A stretch of DNA of 11,835 nucleotides, from positions 1 through 11,835 of the forward strand of contig CALVAU010000162.1 of NCBI GenBank assembly GCA_944325615.1, given 5' to 3'. The stretch comes from Candidatus Gastranaerophilales bacterium. Lineage in GTDB: Bacteria > Cyanobacteriota > Vampirovibrionia > Gastranaerophilales > Gastranaerophilaceae. The position numbers and the translations under genes were made by a program. Of this stretch, positions 7,384 through 11,835 are shown in pieces (position 1 is the first letter of the stretch; each line of letters begins with the position of its first letter). The notes under the pieces were generated by a model. The model saw only the letters and a list, made by a program, of their open reading frames with translations, was not told the origin of the DNA and did no database searches.

Positions 7384-8022
7384 ATGAAAAATAATTCAAT
7401 TACATTTACCTCCAATATTAGATTTGTCGATAAGCCAGTATATAAAATGATGACTAAAAATAATTTTATCGGATTTCATCATAGTGTGCCTAATATTTTA
7501 AAGGCTGAAGAATTCTATTCTGAAGAAATTCGGACTTGTACCGGCGGAGGATTGGTTATTCCTTTTAAAGAGGCTGAAGGATTTCATTTCTGGGATGATT
7601 TACTAAATAAGAAAAATTTTGATTTGATTATAAATAAGTTATTTCGTTTTGTGAAAAATCCTGAGCACGGTCTGCTTGTAGGTGCCAAAGATTATGAAAA
7701 GTCTCCATATTCTGTTGAGCAATTTTTAAGGTTTAAAAAAGTTTTTTTAGAAAGAGTTAAAAACTTATCAATTTTTGAAAAACATAAATTTATAAATTCT
7801 GAGACTCATTATCATTATTCTCTTGAAAATGATACTTGGACTTTATGTGCATCTTATAGAGAGCCAAACGAATATAAATTGAAGGCTGTAAAATCTTTAG
7901 ATTCATTAAAAAAATGCTTTGAAAAAATTTCTATTGCACCTAATGAGCGCCTTTTTATTGGTAAAAAAGAAATTTTACCGACAGAAGCCCCAGAGATTTT
8001 TAGTTCTCATGCATGTATATAA
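7384..8022 (+). CDS. Small lineage-type protein with a possible CheD/CNF-like Cys-His layout
   Basis: This 212-residue protein is not one I can name. It is soluble, has no signal peptide and begins with SITFTSNIRFV, similar to the start of the gene at 10287-10739. Its core holds RTCTGGGLVIP with Cys52, then GFHFWD with His68, then LLVGAKDYEKS (97-107) and a helix EQFLRFKKVFLERVKNLSI (112-130). In CheD glutamine deamidases a GSC cysteine is followed about 17 residues later by the catalytic His, then a GGA strand and a helix ending in a buried Ile; the order and spacing here are similar. That is a pattern comparison by eye, with no alignment run. CheD acts on chemoreceptors; here no chemotaxis gene is nearby, so the target is unknown. 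Start at ATG 7384 is not backed by a strong ribosome site. Its stop abuts the stop of the convergent exonuclease gene with no spacer. Confidence 0.8.
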   Translation: MKNNSITFTSNIRFVDKPVYKMMTKNNFIGFHHSVPNILKAEEFYSEEIRTCTGGGLVIPFKEAEGFHFWDDLLNKKNFDLIINKLFRFVKNPEHGLLVGAKDYEKSPYSVEQFLRFKKVFLERVKNLSIFEKHKFINSETHYHYSLENDTWTLCASYREPNEYKLKAVKSLDSLKKCFEKISIAPNERLFIGKKEILPTEAPEIFSSHACI

Positions 8023-8586
8023 TTAAAGATTTTCTTTTAGTGCTAAAAATTCTTCTTTTAAATTTTTATATACCTGATATGTTATCATGCAGTCGTTCAA
8101 GGCTCTGTGATGTCCCACTAGATTTATGTTATAATGTTTAGCCAAATTCTTTAAACTGTGGCTTTTTAGTTTGCAATATTTTCTTGCAAGAAGCATAGTG
8201 TCTTTTTTGTTGTTGTTTAGTGGGGTAAGATTGTTGTGTAATAGATTGTGTTGCAGAAAATTTATATCAAATTTAACGTTATGTCCTAAAATTATATCAT
8301 CTGATAAAAATTTCCTAAATTTTGGTAATACATTTGATATATTAGGAGCATTTGCGACCATTTCATTTGTGATTCCGGTTAAGTGCGTAATAAATCCGCA
8401 AATTGATTCTTTGGGTTTTACAAGTTCTGAAAATTTGTCTTTTATGCAATCATTTTTTACTTTTATTGCAGAAATTTCTATGATTTCATTTTGGCAATAT
8501 GAAAGCCCTGTTGTTTCTATATCGACAACAGTATAATCGGATGGAAATTCTTCGTTATCTATTTCTGTTGTAATAATGTTACCCAT
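8023..8586 (-). CDS. DEDDh 3'-5' exonuclease (DNA polymerase III epsilon-like)
   Basis: A 187-residue RNase-T/DnaQ-fold exonuclease that removes nucleotides from 3' ends with two bound metal ions. Exo I is VVDIETTGL (D22, E24), Exo II is GHNVKFDINFL (D107) and Exo IIIe is HHRALNDC with H160 and D165, so all DEDDh residues are present. The substrate-loop block LTGITNEMVANAP is typical of DnaQ/PolC-type domains. It is a stand-alone domain with no clamp-binding tail that I can see, and no UvrC-like or BRCT part, so it may be an accessory or repair exonuclease instead of the replicative epsilon subunit. It starts 29 bases after the M48 peptidase stop and probably shares its mRNA. The ATG at 8586 lacks a clear ribosome site. 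It converges with the small gene on the + strand. Confidence 0.93.
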   Translation of the reverse strand: MGNIITTEIDNEEFPSDYTVVDIETTGLSYCQNEIIEISAIKVKNDCIKDKFSELVKPKESICGFITHLTGITNEMVANAPNISNVLPKFRKFLSDDIILGHNVKFDINFLQHNLLHNNLTPLNNNKKDTMLLARKYCKLKSHSLKNLAKHYNINLVGHHRALNDCMITYQVYKNLKEEFLALKENL

Positions 8587-8615
8587 AATATTTATTATAT
8601 TCTAATTATATTTGG

Positions 8616-9431
8616 TTACAAGCTATTACTTTCAATTAATTTGATTCTGGCAGAAGGCGAGGGATGTGTGCTGAAATAATGGATAAATTCAGGTAAATTT
8701 TGTTTTTTATCAATTATTTTAAACAATTCTATTGCGCCTTTATTTGTGCCGTATATTTCTTTTACGATTTTATTTGCGTACATATCTGCATCTATTTCTT
8801 GATTGCGTGAATATTTTAAATTATTCATGTCATAAATTGAGTACATTATTTTAGATATATGTTCGCTGTTCCCCATACCCATTAGACTTATAACTGTGAT
8901 TGCAAGAATAGATCTGCCTATTGATTTTAAGTGATCTCTATTTTTATAGTGCGCAATTTCATGCGCAAGTATAAATGCTTTTTGATCTTCTGTACTTAAT
9001 TCCTTTAAGATACCTTCTGTAAAGTATATTTCACCATTTGGATATATGTATGCATTAATTTCTTTATCTTTAGAAATTCCAATTTTTAATTTTCTAAAGT
9101 TTTTTAAATCTTCATCTTTGCTCTTTATTTTTTCTTGAATGTTTTCTAATTCAGCTATTTTATTTAGTTCTTTTTCATTATATTTTTTATCTGTATTTTT
9201 GATAGGATTTAAGGAGTTTTCAATTTTTACTTGTGTTTCATAAGAGATATTATTTAGAAAAACTTGCATAGCTAAATCTGACATAAAAAAGATTCCACAT
9301 ATAATAAGGATAATCCCACCTGTTAGTATGAGGAATTCTTTTATATCAGATGTTTTAGATACATTAACATTATCTTCTATAATATTAATTTGGTTTTCGT
9401 AATTATAATTGAAATTATTTTCATCGTTCAT
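8616..9431 (-). CDS. M48-family zinc metallopeptidase, membrane-anchored
   Basis: A 271-residue protease. A short Asn-rich cytoplasmic N-terminus (1-28) is followed by one transmembrane segment (about 33-50, FLILTGGIILIICGIFF), a charged helical linker (70-115) and the peptidase domain. The zinc site is HEIAH (157-161), with the third ligand E212 in SRNQEIDAD, the usual M48 arrangement. The beta edge NAYIYPNGEIYFTEGIL before it and FSTHPSPSARI near the end are further M48 hallmarks. Family members (HtpX, LoiP, BepA, Oma1) degrade misfolded membrane or envelope proteins. I chose ATG 9431 because it overlaps the preceding gene's stop by 11 bases (ATGAACGATGA), a usual coupling arrangement; upstream in-frame ATG 9449 and TTG 9464 are possible but lie deeper inside the neighbour. 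Confidence 0.92.
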   Translation of the reverse strand: MNDENNFNYNYENQINIIEDNVNVSKTSDIKEFLILTGGIILIICGIFFMSDLAMQVFLNNISYETQVKIENSLNPIKNTDKKYNEKELNKIAELENIQEKIKSKDEDLKNFRKLKIGISKDKEINAYIYPNGEIYFTEGILKELSTEDQKAFILAHEIAHYKNRDHLKSIGRSILAITVISLMGMGNSEHISKIMYSIYDMNNLKYSRNQEIDADMYANKIVKEIYGTNKGAIELFKIIDKKQNLPEFIHYFSTHPSPSARIKLIESNSL

Positions 9432-9870
9432 AGGTAATTGCTGTTCCATATGCAATGGCTGCAACTTGTGGGATTTGATTATTAGCTTCTTTATAAGTAT
9501 TCAACATTGTAGATTCGAGTCTTGCGTTCACTATAATATCTGCATTTTTGGCTTTTTCTCTCATCCTCAGCATCGCTTCACGTCTTGCTCGGTCCATCAA
9601 AGATTCAAAAGATATCATTCGACCGCCAAAAAAGTTTCTGAAAGCAGATACAAAGTTTTTGAAATAATCCCCGCTTATGACGACTTCTCCGGTTACAAAT
9701 TCAACTTTTTTGATTTTTTTATTTGTAGTGAGTTTTTTACCGAATGATACAACAGGCTTTTTAACTAGAGCAATTTCTCTTTCTCTAATTTTTTTAAAGT
9801 GGTTTTTCTCAAGAATACTGCCTGTTGTAAAAGTTAATCCCAAAGTAAGTAAAATTATTAATAAATCCAT
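9421..9870 (-). CDS. YbjQ/UPF0145 (DUF74) domain protein with N-terminal membrane anchor
   Basis: 149 residues. Residues 1-18 (MDLLIILLTLGLTFTTG) form a hydrophobic anchor or signal, followed by a basic linker, and residues about 55-148 form a YbjQ-like domain. That domain has the blocks EFVTGEVVISGDYFKNFV, FFGGRMISFESLMDRARR with EAMLRMREKAKNADIIVNAR, and the closing VAAIAYGTAITY. The soluble family forms a pentameric ring and was once called a heavy-metal-binding domain; its function is not settled. The gene begins 3 bases after the related gene upstream, with AGGAT before its ATG. It ends inside the start of the M48 peptidase gene. The pair probably arose by tandem duplication, with the second copy gaining the membrane segment, so the two could form mixed or membrane-tethered rings. 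Confidence 0.9.
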   Translation of the reverse strand: MDLLIILLTLGLTFTTGSILEKNHFKKIREREIALVKKPVVSFGKKLTTNKKIKKVEFVTGEVVISGDYFKNFVSAFRNFFGGRMISFESLMDRARREAMLRMREKAKNADIIVNARLESTMLNTYKEANNQIPQVAAIAYGTAITYER

Positions 9871-9873
9871 AAA

Positions 9874-10200
9874 TTATCCTTCTATAGGTTGTACTTTTAC
9901 AGCAGTACCATAAGCATATACCTCAGCTGCTCCTGATGTAATAGCAGAAGTTGCAAATCTTACGTTGATGATTGCGTTAGCACCTACTTTTTCAGCTTGT
10001 AATTTCATTCTGTCTATTGCTTCTTTTCTTGAATCTTCTAAAAGTTCAGTATAACTTTTTAATTCCCCGCCGACCATGTTTTTAAGTCCTGCACCAAAGT
10101 CTTTTACAAAGTTTTTCGCTCTTACGGTACTTCCAGATACCATTCCGTAGTGTCCAGTAATTTTCATGCCTGGAACACTTTCAATGTTTGTTAAAATCAT
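9874..10200 (-). CDS. ybjQ: YbjQ/UPF0145 (DUF74) family protein, soluble
   Basis: A full-length family member of 108 residues. Visible hallmarks are the N-terminal PGMKITGHYGMVSGSTVRAK, the GGELKSYTELLEDSRKEA helix start, ANAIINVRFATSAIT and the final AEVYAYGTAVKV. Members assemble into pentamers in known structures (PF01906), but no firm biochemical role is established. The start is well fixed by GGAGGAG (10205-10211), four bases upstream of the ATG, the strongest ribosome site in the window. It is probably the first gene of a unit continuing with the membrane-anchored paralogue, the M48 peptidase and the exonuclease. The 86-base space upstream is AT-rich; I see no promoter in it with acceptable spacing. 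Confidence 0.95.
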   Translation of the reverse strand: MILTNIESVPGMKITGHYGMVSGSTVRAKNFVKDFGAGLKNMVGGELKSYTELLEDSRKEAIDRMKLQAEKVGANAIINVRFATSAITSGAAEVYAYGTAVKVQPIEG

Positions 10201-10286
10201 TTTTCTCCTCCAACTATTTAAACGTAAATTAATTACATAACTATTAGAACATATTTTTATTTATTTGTAGATATTGTAAATTATTT

Positions 10287-10739
10287 TTAATAAATAATTT
10301 TATTAAGAGATAGTAAATCATCTCCGCTTAGTTTTTGTCTTAGATTGTTCTCAAATATTTTTAGCTCGTTTCTTAATTTTGAGCCTGCAGATTTTTTTAT
10401 GTTTTGATATTCAGCTTCGCTTATTTTATATGTGAAATTTTCAATTCTTCCTTCTTTTCTCATTCTTAGTGCTTTATTTTGTATAGGAGTTACAATGAAA
10501 CTAATTTTCTCAAAAAGGCTTAATTCAGGAATTTCTTTTGTAGATACTTCTAAAGTCTTATCAATATTGCTATTGACTTTTAAATTGAAGGTATCTGAAC
10601 TTTTTGAGGCAATTTCATTTATGTAACGTATGAACTTCTTATCACCGTGATGACAGCAGTATATAGGTTTTGTGAGGTGATTTCCAATTTTTGAGTATAA
10701 TTTTCCATTAAAACTTACATTATGATTTTTTATATCCAT
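10287..10739 (-). CDS. Lineage-type hypothetical protein with N-terminal SFNGK motif
   Basis: 150 residues, not recognised. It begins MDIKNHNVSFNGKLYSK, followed by YCCHHGDKKFIRY, which contains two adjacent Cys and two adjacent His (28-31). A mixed central part with a beta-like segment (ISFIVTPIQ) leads to a basic helical C-terminus (ALRMRKEGRIE and KLRNELKIFENNLRQKL). There is no signal peptide and no membrane segment. AAGGAG lies 5 bases before the ATG at 10739, a good ribosome site. It is 51 bases downstream of the HAD gene on the same strand and may be co-transcribed with it. The short N-terminal motif resembles that of the gene at 7384-8022. Confidence 0.8.
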   Translation of the reverse strand: MDIKNHNVSFNGKLYSKIGNHLTKPIYCCHHGDKKFIRYINEIASKSSDTFNLKVNSNIDKTLEVSTKEIPELSLFEKISFIVTPIQNKALRMRKEGRIENFTYKISEAEYQNIKKSAGSKLRNELKIFENNLRQKLSGDDLLSLNKIIY

Positions 10740-10790
10740 ATAAACTCCTTATAAAGTCTATAAAAATCATAAAAATTTTTTTTGCTATTT

Positions 10791-11480
10791 TTAAACTTTT
10801 TCTTTTATGTAAAATTGAGATCTGTTAAGTTGAGAAAAGTCTGTAATAATTTCTCCGACACAAGACATTTTTTTATACAATTCAACAGGTTCCATAGATG
10901 CAATTGCAACAATTTTTCCGATACCTGCGTTTTTTGCCGCGTTAATTCCAGATACTGCATCTTCTACAACAATACAGTCTTTCGGATCAAGTCCAAGTTT
11001 ATTTGCGGCCAAAAGATAAATATCAGGTGCGGGTTTACCTGGGATTTTGCCGTTATCGTAAACTATTTTATCAAGGTCAAACCAGCGTTCAAGTTTAAAT
11101 TCTTCTATATAAAATTCTACGTTTTTAATTCCTGACATTGTCGCAATAGTATGAGGAATATCGTTTTGACAAAGAAAATCAAGAAGTTCTTCAGCATGCG
11201 GTGCAAGTTTAAAATTTTCTCTGTCATTTCGGCACATATCTCGATAGACAGCTTCTTTTTCTTGTCCGAGTTTTTCAACAAGCTCAGGATCAGGTTTTTT
11301 GCCGATTGCATAAGCTATAATATCTTCATTTGTGCGACCGAACATATAATCGCGCATTTCTTCATCTGTAAAAGGTTTTTCTCTGAGCCGTTTAGAATAC
11401 TCTCTCCAAGCCTCAAGATGTTTTTCTGAATCAAATAAAAGCGTTCCGTTGAAATCAAATATTATACCTTTATATTTCAT
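10791..11480 (-). CDS. HAD-superfamily hydrolase (beta-phosphoglucomutase/phosphatase-like subfamily)
   Basis: 229 residues, the usual length for a subfamily IA HAD enzyme with an alpha-helical cap (about 15-80). Motif I is FDFNGTL with nucleophile D9; the second position, usually the acid/base Asp, is N11. Motif II is IATMSG (T114/S116), motif III is PGKPAPDIY (K149), and motif IV is VVEDAVSGINAAKNAG (E173-D174). The GKPAPD and EDAVSGI blocks are typical of phosphatases of sugar phosphates and of beta-phosphoglucomutase. With Asn instead of Asp at +2 a mutase role is unlikely; a phosphatase with an unknown small phosphorylated substrate is the safer call. It starts 9 bases after the TPR gene stop, with its AAAGGGA ribosome site overlapping that stop, so the two are probably translated from one mRNA. 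Confidence 0.92.
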   Translation of the reverse strand: MKYKGIIFDFNGTLLFDSEKHLEAWREYSKRLREKPFTDEEMRDYMFGRTNEDIIAYAIGKKPDPELVEKLGQEKEAVYRDMCRNDRENFKLAPHAEELLDFLCQNDIPHTIATMSGIKNVEFYIEEFKLERWFDLDKIVYDNGKIPGKPAPDIYLLAANKLGLDPKDCIVVEDAVSGINAAKNAGIGKIVAIASMEPVELYKKMSCVGEIITDFSQLNRSQFYIKEKV

Positions 11481-11489
11481 AATGTCCCT

Positions 11490-11835
11490 TTATTCTTCAA
11501 TTTTGTTTTCCATAACTTTGTTGTAAATTTCAAGATAAGCTTTTGCATCTTTTTCTTTATTAAGTTTTTTGTATGTATATGCAATATTGTAATAAAAATC
11601 AGGTTCAGTATTTTTAAAATAAATTGCATCTAAAAATGCATTTTTAGCTTTTCTGTATTCTCCGAGTTTTATATAAGCGCAACCTAAATTGTAATATGCG
11701 TAGGCATAATCATTTTTAAGTTTCAAAACCTTTTTATATTCTTCTATTGCCATTTTAGGCTTATCTGAATTCAAATAACAATTGCCTAAATTATAATGCG
11801 CTTTATAAAATTTATCATCTTTTAATATAGCTTTT
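11490..11835 (-). CDS. TPR-repeat protein, N-terminus beyond window edge
   Basis: About 114 C-terminal residues are visible. They contain consecutive tetratricopeptide repeats: YKAHYNLGNCYLNSDKPKMA with AIEEYKKVLKL, then YAYYNLGCAYIKLGEYRKA with NAFLDAIYF, then FYYNIAYTYKKLNKEKDA with YLEIYNKV, and the end MENKIEE. The 34-residue spacing and the W/L/G/Y/A/P-like pattern are regular. TPR arrays bind partner proteins; no catalytic part is visible here. The frame stays open to the window edge, so the gene starts outside; an internal TTG at 11774 is not a start because a repeat continues through it. It is the upstream neighbour of the HAD hydrolase in the same operon. Confidence 0.9.
   Translation of the reverse strand, partial: KAILKDDKFYKAHYNLGNCYLNSDKPKMAIEEYKKVLKLKNDYAYAYYNLGCAYIKLGEYRKAKNAFLDAIYFKNTEPDFYYNIAYTYKKLNKEKDAKAYLEIYNKVMENKIEE

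Noticed and set aside
8171..8536. Plus-strand open frame of about 121 codons
   Set aside because: It is antisense to the DEDDh exonuclease, whose motifs are complete; the plus-strand translation has no recognisable features.
1..11835. CRISPR array, insertion sequence, riboswitch or origin of replication
   Set aside because: I saw no regularly spaced repeats, no transposase, no terminal inverted repeats, no conserved riboswitch core and no DnaA-box cluster on reading both strands.

Overview
The window is AT-rich and Gram-negative in character. The best taxonomic clue is the response regulator at 808-1557. Along its whole length it reads like the cyanobacterial RpaB/Ycf27 regulator, including the ending TARGIGYMFQRI. 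With the low GC, no photosynthesis gene in view, and small proteins starting with short (S/T)F(T/N)-type sequences, this suggests a non-photosynthetic cyanobacterial relative (Melainabacteria/Vampirovibrionia, probably gut Gastranaerophilales). The lineage is inferred from sequence features, not from a search.

Left part (1-2220, + strand): the end of kdsB (CMP-Kdo synthesis for LPS), a good sigma70-type promoter, rpaB with a strong intrinsic terminator, a small single-pass membrane protein of unknown function, and a complete tRNA-His(GTG) with its own promoter and terminator.

Middle (2386-5826, + strand): a very large unrecognised gene of 1000 codons. It has a Lys/Glu-rich N-terminal half, a Gly/Ala-rich hydrophobic centre and a C-terminal domain with clearly different codon use. 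After its stop codon the reading continues, broken by two frameshifts and one in-frame TGA, to 5826. The gene looks like a mosaic, toxin- or effector-like architecture that has lost its original tail.

Right part (5899-11835, mostly - strand): a PIF1-family DNA helicase; a divergent small protein (+ strand) in which I see a possible CheD/CNF-like Cys-His deamidase layout; then a long run of - strand genes. In transcription order these are a TPR protein (cut by the window edge), a HAD-superfamily hydrolase, a 150-aa lineage-type hypothetical, two consecutive YbjQ/UPF0145 proteins (the second membrane-anchored), an M48 zinc metallopeptidase and a DEDDh 3'-5' exonuclease. The ybjQ-ybjQ-M48-exonuclease genes are spaced or overlapped tightly enough to be one operon.

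Most worth a second look: the mosaic gene with its decayed tail, the CheD-like small protein, the shared N-terminal tag-like motif, and RpaB kept in an apparently non-photosynthetic genome.
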